DNA of 32,352 bases, from assembly GCA_905236885.1 (NCBI GenBank), contig CAJOQK010000143.1:1-32352 (forward strand), written 5' to 3'. Origin of the DNA: an uncultured Bacteroidales bacterium (GTDB taxonomy: Bacteria > Bacteroidota > Bacteroidia > Bacteroidales > WCHB1-69). Below, one piece after another: positions 9,028-16,312 of this stretch. Numbering within the stretch: the stretch's first letter is position 1; every line of letters begins with the position of its first letter. The translations under genes and the position numbers were made by a program. Below the pieces are notes generated by a model. That model worked only from the letters and a program-made list of their open reading frames with translations. It did no database searches and was not told the origin of the DNA.

Positions 9028-9056
9028 AAAATCCGCCGTCAGGACGGCGGATTTTT
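9028..9056 (+). terminator. Rho-independent terminator after the TonB-like receptor
   Basis: A perfect 10-bp GC-rich stem ATCCGCCGTC / GACGGCGGAT (9031-9040 and 9043-9052), extendable by A:T pairs on both sides and followed by a T-run. It lies 14 bp after the receptor stop codon. Confidence 0.9.
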
Positions 9057-9144
9057 CGTTTGTATGCTTCATATTCGGATACTAAAAAATTAAAAGATAG
9101 TGAAATAAAAATATTTTCAAAGAAAGGGTTGCGTATTGGTAAAA

Positions 9145-9158
9145 TGACTACTTTTGCA
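9145..9158 (+). promoter_or_regulatory. Extended -7 promoter element of tRNA-Gln
   Basis: TGACTACTTTTGCA contains TACTTTTG (9149-9156), matching TAnnTTTG. A TTG at 9129-9131, 17 bp upstream, is a candidate -33 element. The same 14-mer precedes the tRNA-Asn pair and the division gene at 30.9 kb. Confidence 0.7.
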
Positions 9159-9169
9159 TATCAAAAAAA

Positions 9170-9240
9170 TGCCCAATGGTGTAATGGTAGCACTACAGAT
9201 TCTGGTTCTGTCTGTATGGGTTCGAATCCTATTTGGGCAA
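9170..9240 (+). tRNA. tRNA-Gln (anticodon CTG)
   Basis: The cloverleaf folds fully: acceptor TGCCCAA / TTGGGCA, anticodon stem ACAGA / TCTGT with loop TTCTGGT, giving anticodon CTG, and T-arm ATGGG-TTCGAAT-CCTAT. Discriminator A at 9240; CCA is not encoded. It starts about 13 nt after its -7 box. Confidence 0.95.
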
Positions 9241-9241
9241 C

Positions 9242-9272
9242 AAAAAAGAGATGTGACAAGCATCTCTTTTTT
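9242..9272. terminator. Bidirectional terminator between tRNA-Gln and the PHP gene
   Basis: A 12-bp stem AAAAAAGAGATG / CATCTCTTTTTT with a 7-nt loop, flanked by A- and T-runs, so it can act in both directions. The final T of the stem is already part of the stop codon of the opposing PHP gene (9271-9273). Confidence 0.8.
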
Positions 9273-9999
9273 ATTTTTTAGAAGTCCCCTTATCAGCCAA
9301 AAATTGTTTGAATTTTTCCGGCCAAAAGTTCATGACAAGGGCATCGGGAAAATCAGTCTCCGCCAACAGCGGCCAGATTCTTTCATAATCGGCCACCTGG
9401 TAGGAGACATGTGCGTCACTGCCCAATATGACTGGCACATCATATTTCTTGCAATAGCGTAAAATATCCAGATTATTGGGGCGTGACGTCAGTTTGTCGC
9501 GGAAAGGTGCCATGGAATGGTTGTTGATTTCCAGCAGGGTGTGTGCGGCTTTGGCGGCCAGGACAATGGGCTCGAAATCCAAATCAGCCGTTCCGTCTCC
9601 CGGATGGGCGATGATTTGTATGTAAGGGTTCTTTATGGCGGCAATCATGCCTTTTGTGTTCTCTTCCCGGCTGCCTCCTTTCCAACAGATTGAATGGATG
9701 CCCGCAATGCGGATTTCCAGTTTGTCCATCATCTCTTCCCCAATGTCAATGTGGCCTTCTGTGTCCAAAATGTTGATTTCGCATCCCATCAGGAGTCTGA
9801 CCCCATTGATTTCTTTCGGGATGACTCCCATATTCTTGAAATAGAGCAGGGGACAGGTGCCGGGGATTGATGGACCGTGTTCGGTGATGCCCAACATTTG
9901 CAAACCCTTGTCCGCCGCAGCCTGTACCATCTCCTGCAAGCTGCTGTAAGCGTGTCCGGAAGCGACAGTATGTGTGTGTATGTCTAATAATGGTCTCAT
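9271..9999 (-). CDS. PHP-domain metal-dependent phosphatase (YcdX-like)
   Basis: A 242-residue cytosolic PHP protein with the full metal-ligand set of the YcdX-type trinuclear zinc hydrolases: DIHTH (H8, H10), H16, ITEHG (E40, H41), E74, H102 (GIHSI), H132 (AHPGD), and GSDAH (D195, H197). The family acts on phosphate esters; the in vivo substrate is unknown. It is the last gene of a minus-strand operon, 18 bp after rsmA. The last five codons (GTSKK) and stop fall in a 15-bp sequence that recurs twice elsewhere in the window, and the stop overlaps the arm of a terminator, so the C-terminus may have been remodelled. Confidence 0.9.
   Translation of the reverse strand: MRPLLDIHTHTVASGHAYSSLQEMVQAAADKGLQMLGITEHGPSIPGTCPLLYFKNMGVIPKEINGVRLLMGCEINILDTEGHIDIGEEMMDKLEIRIAGIHSICWKGGSREENTKGMIAAIKNPYIQIIAHPGDGTADLDFEPIVLAAKAAHTLLEINNHSMAPFRDKLTSRPNNLDILRYCKKYDVPVILGSDAHVSYQVADYERIWPLLAETDFPDALVMNFWPEKFKQFLADKGTSKK
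9275..9289 (-). repeat. Dispersed 15-bp repeat, copy A (GGGGACTTCTAAAAA)
   Basis: Read on the minus strand this is GGGGACTTCTAAAAA, identical to the copies at 23501 and 29967. It forms the last codons of the PHP gene and lies about 35 bp from the end of tRNA-Gln. Confidence 0.75.
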
Positions 10000-10017
10000 G
10001 GTTAATCTTATTCAAAT

Positions 10018-10785
10018 TTATTTTACCAAATGCTGTGTCAGATGGACAAAATCGGCCACAGACAACTGCTCCGGTCTTTTCTGGAAAATCGGTTCTTCGG
10101 TAAAGCTCTCCTCAAACCGGAAACCCTTCAGGGAGTTCCGCAAGGTTTTTCTCCTTTGGTTGAAGGCGGTTTTGATAAGCGTTTTCCATTGCTTCTCATT
10201 GCAGTCCAAATGGGTGCAGCTGTTGCGCCTCAGCCGGATGACAGCGGATTTCACTTTTGGTGGCGGGTTGAACACCTCTTCATGTACCGTAAAAAGGTAT
10301 TCTATGTCGTAATAGGCCTGGAGCAGAACGCTCAGGATACCGTAATCGCGGCTGCCCGGTTTGGAGGCGACACGTTCGGCCACCTCTTTTTGGAACATAC
10401 CCACAAGCTCTGGAATCTCCTCTTTGTAATCCAACAGCTTAAACAGGATTTGGGAGGAAATGTTATAGGGAAAGTTGCCGATAATGGAAAAAGGCGGCTG
10501 CATAAACAGGGTAAGGTCTGTTTTCAGAAAATCCTGCGCGTGGAGCCGCGAGCCCAGTTCGGGGAAATGCTGCCGCAGATAGGCGACCGACTCCTCGTCC
10601 AATTCAATGGCATGCACCTCCGTGTTAGGGAGTTGTAGCAGATATTGGGTCAGCACACCCATACCCGGGCCGATTTCCAGCACCCTTTCCGTCTCAGGGG
10701 CGAGTGCTGCCACAATCTCCTGAGCTATACCCAAATCGGTCAGAAAATGTTGTCCCAAACGTTTTTTTGCTTTTACCTGATACAT
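10018..10785 (-). CDS. rsmA: 16S rRNA (adenine1518-N6/adenine1519-N6) dimethyltransferase RsmA/KsgA
   Basis: RsmA dimethylates two adjacent adenosines in the 3' hairpin of 16S rRNA late in 30S assembly. The 255-residue protein has the N-terminal KKRLGQHFL motif, the SAM-binding LEIGPGMGVLT (about 36-46), the acidic motif HAIELDE, and the catalytic NFPY (104-107), followed by the small helical C-terminal domain. Length is normal. Its ATG overlaps the 3' end of the CotH-like gene by 13 bp, so the two are translationally coupled. Confidence 0.97.
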   Translation of the reverse strand: MYQVKAKKRLGQHFLTDLGIAQEIVAALAPETERVLEIGPGMGVLTQYLLQLPNTEVHAIELDEESVAYLRQHFPELGSRLHAQDFLKTDLTLFMQPPFSIIGNFPYNISSQILFKLLDYKEEIPELVGMFQKEVAERVASKPGSRDYGILSVLLQAYYDIEYLFTVHEEVFNPPPKVKSAVIRLRRNSCTHLDCNEKQWKTLIKTAFNQRRKTLRNSLKGFRFEESFTEEPIFQKRPEQLSVADFVHLTQHLVK

Positions 10786-11999
10786 TGTTCAGTTGTTTTT
10801 TTGTGGTATTGGAAGCAGCTGTCCAGTTGCGGAATCCGTTTTTGGATGTAGGCTGTCATAATATCCAGTTCTTGCGTGTAACTGTTGGAATCATAGTATT
10901 GTGGCGCATTATATGGCCATTTTTCCGCATTGTGCAGGACGGCTTCCCTAATTATTTTGTCATTATTTGCCACCATTTCCTTGAAATGGGAGACGGAGAA
11001 AATACCATTGTCCCGCAATTCTTTCCATCGTGTTTTCAGCTGTTCTTCATAATTTAGGTCCGGAATCTGCCGGAGCCGTTTCAGCAATATGGAGCGTTCG
11101 CAATCCACGTTACGTTCCAGCATGTTAAGTTCGTTATCCCCATCCCTGCCGAAGCTGTGGTCGTAATCCCAGGGTACGATGCGGAACGGGGTCTGCTCCG
11201 ATTTTTTGTAGAGATAGAAATTTTTCATCACACCGTCCCCATTGTTGGTGTAAAGCAGCAGCAAATGCCAGTCAATGACATTGGAAATGTCAATCCATTG
11301 GCCGATTTCTTTGGCAAACAGGCTGTCCGGTGCATTGAAAAGGAAATCCATGAAGGATTCCATGTAGGCGTTCATGTCCGCTTTTTTCAGTTTCGGATAG
11401 GTCTGTTGGAAATAGTTGTCCGGCTCCTGCGGGGTGATCCGGTTTTCTCCCCAGAAAAGTGGCGGATCCTTGAAAATCATGGCCATGCTCTCTTTTTTGT
11501 CAAGACCGAGCCGTTGGGCGTTGATTTTATCCATAATCACATAAAGGCCTTCATACTGGCCGTTGAGATACAGGTTGGCATAGCTGCATTCCGCCGCTTC
11601 GTTTTCGGGGCTCATGGCGCGGAATAGGTCATAACTGATTTTGTGCCGCATCAGGGTTTTGTCAATATAGGTGGCGTTGATGATGAAGCTTTTGGCCTCC
11701 TTCAAACCGGCCAACGGGTATTTTTCCGTCAGTTTCAGGCTGAAGGAATGTTTGGGATAGCCGCTGGAAATGCCGCCCCTGAATTTGATGCTTCCAAAAA
11801 TGGTATCTGTAATGCCTTGATTGGTTGTAATGATGTCGCAATGTTCCTTTTTGTCCCAACATATCCCATCACTAAAAATGTAGATTGTGGGAATGCGGGG
11901 TTCTGTTTTGCCCTTGTTGATATTCCATATACAGATCGCTCCTCCTGATAATAGTATAAGGAGCAGAACAAATCCACATATTGTTTTATGCCGGCACAT
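10773..11999 (-). CDS. CotH-family kinase-like protein, membrane-anchored
   Basis: A 408-residue protein with an N-terminal hydrophobic anchor (about residues 8-26). Its body matches the CotH family: IKFRGGISSGYPKHSFSLKL-type start (about 71-90), NGQYEGLYVIMDKIN (146-160), and the active-site region PWDYDHSFGRDGD (276-288). CotH proteins are atypical kinases with a protein-kinase-like fold, known from spore-coat phosphorylation in Bacillus. In Bacteroidetes they are exported and their targets are unknown. The Asp pair in WDYD is kept, so activity is plausible. It is the first gene of the minus-strand operon with rsmA and the PHP gene, and divergent from the GH3-like gene. Confidence 0.82.
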   Translation of the reverse strand: MCRHKTICGFVLLLILLSGGAICIWNINKGKTEPRIPTIYIFSDGICWDKKEHCDIITTNQGITDTIFGSIKFRGGISSGYPKHSFSLKLTEKYPLAGLKEAKSFIINATYIDKTLMRHKISYDLFRAMSPENEAAECSYANLYLNGQYEGLYVIMDKINAQRLGLDKKESMAMIFKDPPLFWGENRITPQEPDNYFQQTYPKLKKADMNAYMESFMDFLFNAPDSLFAKEIGQWIDISNVIDWHLLLLYTNNGDGVMKNFYLYKKSEQTPFRIVPWDYDHSFGRDGDNELNMLERNVDCERSILLKRLRQIPDLNYEEQLKTRWKELRDNGIFSVSHFKEMVANNDKIIREAVLHNAEKWPYNAPQYYDSNSYTQELDIMTAYIQKRIPQLDSCFQYHKKTTEQCIR

Positions 12000-12108
12000 G
12001 TTTTGACATTTTTAATTATATATAACGGAGAAGAAAGGTGTTTAGTATCCTCAGGTAAAAAAAACTCATATTTTGTGGTCAAAACAAAAATCGTGTCGGA
12101 ATTTTATG

Positions 12109-12116
12109 TAAATTTG
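12109..12116 (+). promoter_or_regulatory. Bacteroidetes -7 box upstream of the GH3-like gene
   Basis: TAAATTTG matches TAnnTTTG and lies 28 bp before the ATG at 12145. The -33 element is not clear. Confidence 0.5.
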
Positions 12117-12144
12117 CAGCGGGAAATTTTAAAACAGAATTATC

Positions 12145-14454
12145 ATGAAAGAACATCAATCAGTGAAAATCCTGTCAGTCGTCTGTGGCCTGCTTTTCCT
12201 TTCCCTGTGGGTGAAGGCGCAAACTCCGGTCTCTTCTGTGGATAAAACCATATCCCAAATGAGTTTGGAAGAAAAAGTCTCAATTTTGCTCAACCAGTCG
12301 GAAAAGTATGCCATCCGATTTGCTGATGCCTCCTGTGGGGTGGCCCTCTATTCGTCAGAAGAACCAAATAAGCTTTCCGCAACAGCTTTCCCTGTTCCCT
12401 TTGTCCTCGCCTCCTCATGGAACAAGGAGCTGGCGATGCGGGTTGGCATGGCTGTGGCCAGGGAAGCGGCAGGAAAAGGGGTGAATGTGGTTTTTGCCCC
12501 CTCTTTGAACCTGATTCGGAATCCGCTTTCAGGGAACATTTGGGACTGTTATTCGGAAGATCCGGTGCTGGCCGGCTGCATGGCCTATGCCTTCCAAAAC
12601 GGGCTCCATTCCCAAAAAATACCTTTTTGTATCCGTTATTTCGGACTGAACAATCAGGAAAAATGGTGTGTCAATCTGAATCTGCTGATTGACCAACGCA
12701 CTTTGAAAGAATTTTACCTGTATCCTTTCGAAAAGGTGTGCAATGGACAACCGCAGCCATGGGGCATACTTGCTGCCTGCCCACATATCAACGGGAAGCC
12801 TGTGGCGGAGAGTAAGGCACTGGTGTATGACTTGTTGCGCGTTGCCTGGAAATATGACGGATTGGTGCTGGCCGAAGCCTATGGAGGAGAGCATGTGGCG
12901 AATATGTTACATGCTGGTACTGACTGGATTTTGAAAAGTGGTGCCGGACAAAAAGACTCCCTGATTAGGGCGGTTCGTGATTCATTGCTGTCTGAGGAAG
13001 AAATAGACGCACACCTGCGCCGCTTCCTTATGGCACGTCAGTCCATGACAGGGAAATCTGCACGAAATGAGGAAAACGGACATTCGCTGGCAGTGGAGGC
13101 TGCGGCGGAAAGTGTGGTGATGCTTAAGAATTTGGATGCGGCACTGCCTTTGGCCTCTACGGTAAAAAAGGTGGCTTTTTTCGGAGTCTCTTCCTATCGT
13201 TTTATCCAAACTCCGAACTGCACTGCGGAAACAGGTGCCTATCGTGTGCAGGCTTCACAACATCCCTCTCTTGTGAACTTGTTCCTGCAGGCTGGATATG
13301 CGACGGATCAGGCATTGGTAAATGCCTATCTGAATCATTTGAAAACTTATCTTCCGGAAGAGAAAAAGGAGGAGAAGCCCCAAACGCCGATGAAAAGCGG
13401 AAATGCGACGCCGACACCTGCAAAAAATGGAACTGTTACGCCTGCTAACCGACCCAAACCGCTCTCCGGAGAGGAAAAAATGAAGGTAGACTTGAAAAAA
13501 GTGGCAGCTATCCCTTGCGACCAACCGTTGGCAGAAATGCGGGTCAGCAAATCCACAGCATTACAGTATGTTAAAACCACTCAAGCGGGTATTATCCTCA
13601 TAGGTCATCACCGTCAGGCGGGGCAGGACCGGACACTGGAGAACGGATACCGTCTTTCCGAGGAGGAACGGGAACTTATAAGGCAGGTTTGTGCCGCCTA
13701 CCACACCTGGGGTAAAAAAGTCATTGTGGTGCTGAATACGGACGGACCTGTGGAAATGACGGATTGGCAGGAATATCCGGATGCAATTCTCTTTTGCGGT
13801 CTTTCCGGTCAAGGAGGAGCGGAAGCACTCATGAAGATTATTACCGGAAAAATTTCGCCTTCTGGAAAACTGAATATGGTGTATGCCAAAAGTTATGAGG
13901 ACTATCCCTCCGCTGATTTCGTTCCTCACGGAGACGTGGCTGCACACAAAATTGGCTCTGAGGAGATGGTGGAGGAAATCAACTATGGGGAACGTTTCCG
14001 TAACGGTTACCGTTATTTTGACGAACATCAGGGAAAAGTGTTGTATCCGTTCGGTTTTGGCTTGAGTTACACTACGTTTGCCTATGACAAGATGAGCATG
14101 CAGCGCAAAGGGGATTCAGTGTTAGTCAGCGTTCGAGTCACCAATACTGGAAAGGTGACTGGTAAGGAGGTGGTTCAGCTGTATGTGAGTCCGCAGCGTA
14201 AAAACCTGAAAATAGAGCGTCCATTGAAGGAATTGAAGGATTTTGCCAAGACATCATGGCTGAAAGCAGGAGAGAGCCAACAGCTCACTTTGCGTTTTTC
14301 GATAGACGATTTGTCGGTGTTTGATGACAGCAGGGACTGCCGGATTACCTATGCGGGCAATTACACCTTGAAGCTGGGTTCCTCCTCCCAGGAGATCCAA
14401 TTGCAGTATCCGTTACAATTGACGGAAGACAAAATTATAGCGAACATTTTTTAA
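12145..14454 (+). CDS. GH3-family protein, predicted catalytically dead (pseudo-beta-glucosidase)
   Basis: A 769-residue exported protein (signal peptide ends near VKAQ, residue 26) with the full GH3 build: TIM-barrel domain (about 30-300), alpha/beta sandwich domain (about 315-600) and a C-terminal fibronectin-III-like domain. The fold is clear from VFAPSLNLIRNPLSG, CYSEDPVLAG and FGLNNQE, but active-site residues are replaced. The nucleophile motif SDW is AEA (Asp to Glu, residue 244). The acid/base motif SGEGSDR reads RQAGQDR (Glu to Ala, 492). The KH pair is RY (164-165). The GRN arginine is Asn (131). The QETNR arginine is Cys (175), and the MSAYN tyrosine is Cys (212). A Pro/Thr/Lys-rich linker (about 404-447) interrupts the sandwich domain. 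The frame is intact, so this is not simple decay. The likely role is glycan binding or scaffolding in the periplasm or envelope; weak retained activity through Glu244 is possible but unlikely. Confidence 0.85.
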   Translation: MKEHQSVKILSVVCGLLFLSLWVKAQTPVSSVDKTISQMSLEEKVSILLNQSEKYAIRFADASCGVALYSSEEPNKLSATAFPVPFVLASSWNKELAMRVGMAVAREAAGKGVNVVFAPSLNLIRNPLSGNIWDCYSEDPVLAGCMAYAFQNGLHSQKIPFCIRYFGLNNQEKWCVNLNLLIDQRTLKEFYLYPFEKVCNGQPQPWGILAACPHINGKPVAESKALVYDLLRVAWKYDGLVLAEAYGGEHVANMLHAGTDWILKSGAGQKDSLIRAVRDSLLSEEEIDAHLRRFLMARQSMTGKSARNEENGHSLAVEAAAESVVMLKNLDAALPLASTVKKVAFFGVSSYRFIQTPNCTAETGAYRVQASQHPSLVNLFLQAGYATDQALVNAYLNHLKTYLPEEKKEEKPQTPMKSGNATPTPAKNGTVTPANRPKPLSGEEKMKVDLKKVAAIPCDQPLAEMRVSKSTALQYVKTTQAGIILIGHHRQAGQDRTLENGYRLSEEERELIRQVCAAYHTWGKKVIVVLNTDGPVEMTDWQEYPDAILFCGLSGQGGAEALMKIITGKISPSGKLNMVYAKSYEDYPSADFVPHGDVAAHKIGSEEMVEEINYGERFRNGYRYFDEHQGKVLYPFGFGLSYTTFAYDKMSMQRKGDSVLVSVRVTNTGKVTGKEVVQLYVSPQRKNLKIERPLKELKDFAKTSWLKAGESQQLTLRFSIDDLSVFDDSRDCRITYAGNYTLKLGSSSQEIQLQYPLQLTEDKIIANIF

Positions 14455-14488
14455 GCTAAAGAACATATTTCTAAAACGAGAAGATTTG

Positions 14489-15547
14489 ATGAAGGAATTG
14501 AATGAAACCTCCGTAAAGGAAGCTCTTTCCCATGTCAATGACCCGGATTTGGGTCGGGATTTGGTGAGTTTGAACATGATTGATAATATCGTGATTCAAG
14601 GAAAAAAAGTAAGTTTTAACCTGGTGCTGACCACACCTGCCTGTCCCATGCGGAACCAGATGAGGGAAGAGTGTGTCGCTGCCATCCGCCAACACTTTGG
14701 CGATGAAGTGGAGGTGGAAGTGAATCTGACCGCCCAAGTGAAGGCGGCCGCTTCGGATAAAACTGCTTTGACAGGGGTGAAGAATGTCATTCTGGTCGCT
14801 TCCGGAAAAGGTGGCGTGGGCAAATCCACCGTTGCGGCAAACCTGGCGGTGGCTTTGGCAAAATCGGGTGCCAGGACAGGTTTGCTGGACGCCGATTTTT
14901 ACGGCCCCTCCATCCCTATGATGTTCCAGTTGGGACAGCAGCAGATCATGGGAGCCGAAAAGGATGGGAAAACCATGATGCTTCCAGTCGTGCGTTATGA
15001 TGTGCAGCTGATGTCTGTCGGTTTTATGATGGATCCCTCCAAAGCGTTGGTTTGGCGTGGTCCGATGGTCTCCTCCGCCTTGAAGCAATTGGCGGCGGAA
15101 ACCGCTTGGGACAGGGTGGATTATCTTGTGGTTGACCTGCCTCCCGGAACTGGGGATGTGCAGCTTACAATTGCGCAAAGTCTGCCGGTCAGCGGTGCTG
15201 TGATTGTGAGTACCCCACAGCAGGTTGCTTTGGCGGATGTGATACGTGCTGTGGAAATGTTCCAGGCACCGGAAATACATATCCCAATTTTGGGCTTTGT
15301 GGAGAATATGGCATATTTTACACCAGCGGAACTGCCTGATAACAAATATTATATTTTTGGAAAAAATGGGTGTCGGAATCTGGCTACCCGCATGGGCATT
15401 CCTTTTCTGGGGGAGATTCCGTTAGTCCAGTCCATTACGGAGGGTGGTGATGCTGGAGAACCGGTAGCCTTGAGGGAGGATACAGCCGAAGGCCGTGCCT
15501 TCCACCAATTGGCGGGTGAGGTGGCCAAACAGTTGGCCATGCGTTGA
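14489..15547 (+). CDS. Mrp/NBP35-type iron-sulfur cluster carrier ATPase
   Basis: A cytosolic P-loop NTPase of the Mrp/ApbC/NBP35 family, which binds and transfers Fe-S clusters to target proteins. From the ATG at 14489 it has 352 residues; the TTG just before is not needed. Residues 5-80 form an MIP18/DUF59-type domain (VNDPDLGRDLVSLNMI ... TTPACPMRNQM), followed by the deviant Walker A GKGGVGKST (106-114), DADFYGPSIP and the DLPPGTGDV Walker B region. The C-terminal part (VENMAYFTPAELPDNKYYIFG) follows the Bacteroidetes subtype, which lacks the CxxC of classical Mrp. It lies 34 bp after the GH3-like gene and may share its transcript. Confidence 0.93.
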   Translation: MKELNETSVKEALSHVNDPDLGRDLVSLNMIDNIVIQGKKVSFNLVLTTPACPMRNQMREECVAAIRQHFGDEVEVEVNLTAQVKAAASDKTALTGVKNVILVASGKGGVGKSTVAANLAVALAKSGARTGLLDADFYGPSIPMMFQLGQQQIMGAEKDGKTMMLPVVRYDVQLMSVGFMMDPSKALVWRGPMVSSALKQLAAETAWDRVDYLVVDLPPGTGDVQLTIAQSLPVSGAVIVSTPQQVALADVIRAVEMFQAPEIHIPILGFVENMAYFTPAELPDNKYYIFGKNGCRNLATRMGIPFLGEIPLVQSITEGGDAGEPVALREDTAEGRAFHQLAGEVAKQLAMR

Positions 15548-15556
15548 GATACAGTG

Positions 15557-16141
15557 TTATAAGGTTATTTCTCCTCTTTCTATTTGCTGCACAATGGTTT
15601 CGATTTCACGATCCTTGCCTTTGGGGTCGTATTGTTCCTTGAGGTTGTAGTGCCACAGTCGGGCAATGGATTGGTAGAAGAATGCGCGCATTTTTCCACG
15701 AAGCTCATCCACAATGTGGTAAGTTGTTTTTCCTGTTTCGCGATCCACAAGTTTCAGTAGGATAAGCCCTTGGGAGAAGGTGAGCTCCTCTATTGTTGGG
15801 GTGAATTCCTTCACAATGGCCTTCTCCACTTTTTTCATCTCCTTGTTGCGTCCCTCCTTGCTTGGAATTTCCGCCAGCATGCGGTCGTATTCCTCCAGTT
15901 TCTCAGCTGCCAGACGTGCGTATGGATACACTTTGACCACATTCCGGATCAGTTTGGTGCGCCGTTTCGCCTCTTTTTTGGAGATGTTTTTCTTGAATCC
16001 GAAGACATCCACCGTCTTTAAGGTGGTGCAGGGAAGAGTGTCGTTGCCTTCAATGACCGCTTTGACCAACACTCCTTGCCGGTTTTGCGCCAGCATGCCG
16101 TTACAGATGAAAAATGAAAATATGAAAAGTAGCGCTTTCAT
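15557..16141 (-). CDS. DUF4294 exported protein
   Basis: A 194-residue protein from the ATG at 16141, which gives a neat signal peptide (MKALLFIFSFFI ... LAQ); an ATG at 16147 is equally possible and longer extensions are not credible. The mature part has the conserved DUF4294 core: KRRTKLIRNVVKVYPYARLA, then charged helices and ELTFSQGLILLKLVDRETG. The family is restricted to Bacteroidetes and has no assigned function. It converges on mrp with only 9 bp between the two stops and no terminator hairpin visible. Confidence 0.88.
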   Translation of the reverse strand: MKALLFIFSFFICNGMLAQNRQGVLVKAVIEGNDTLPCTTLKTVDVFGFKKNISKKEAKRRTKLIRNVVKVYPYARLAAEKLEEYDRMLAEIPSKEGRNKEMKKVEKAIVKEFTPTIEELTFSQGLILLKLVDRETGKTTYHIVDELRGKMRAFFYQSIARLWHYNLKEQYDPKGKDREIETIVQQIERGEITL

Positions 16142-16218
16142 AACCATTTGTTTTAAACATACCGATATAAAGATTGCAAAAATTGTGCATTTTTGGAGAT
16201 GGGTATGTTTTTTTTTTC

Positions 16219-16226
16219 TAAATTTG
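16219..16226 (+). promoter_or_regulatory. Bacteroidetes -7 box for the lipoprotein-DUF4301 cluster
   Basis: TAAATTTG followed by C matches TAnnTTTG. A TTTG at 16192-16195 lies 23 bp upstream, slightly wide for a -33 element. This would be the only clear promoter for the cluster that follows. Confidence 0.5.
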
Positions 16227-16312
16227 CATTGGGGCAATTTGAATCGTTTCCCCTTGTATTATTGGATATACCATAAAATAATAAACGATTTTTTATGCTA
16301 AAAGAAGAAAAG

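Noticed and set aside
13354-13490. Low-complexity stretch inside the GH3-like gene as a frameshift or assembly fault
   Set aside because: The frame is continuous on both sides, the motifs resume in the right order, and the composition (Pro, Thr, Lys, Gly, Asn) fits an interdomain linker.
12145-14454. Calling the GH3-like gene a pseudogene
   Set aside because: There is no stop, frameshift or truncation, and the signal peptide, fold motifs and C-terminal domain are intact; loss is confined to active-site positions.
14471-15280. 269-residue antisense frame over mrp
   Set aside because: The Mrp P-loop and DUF59 motifs fix the plus strand as coding; the antisense product is His/Ser-rich and unlike a protein family.
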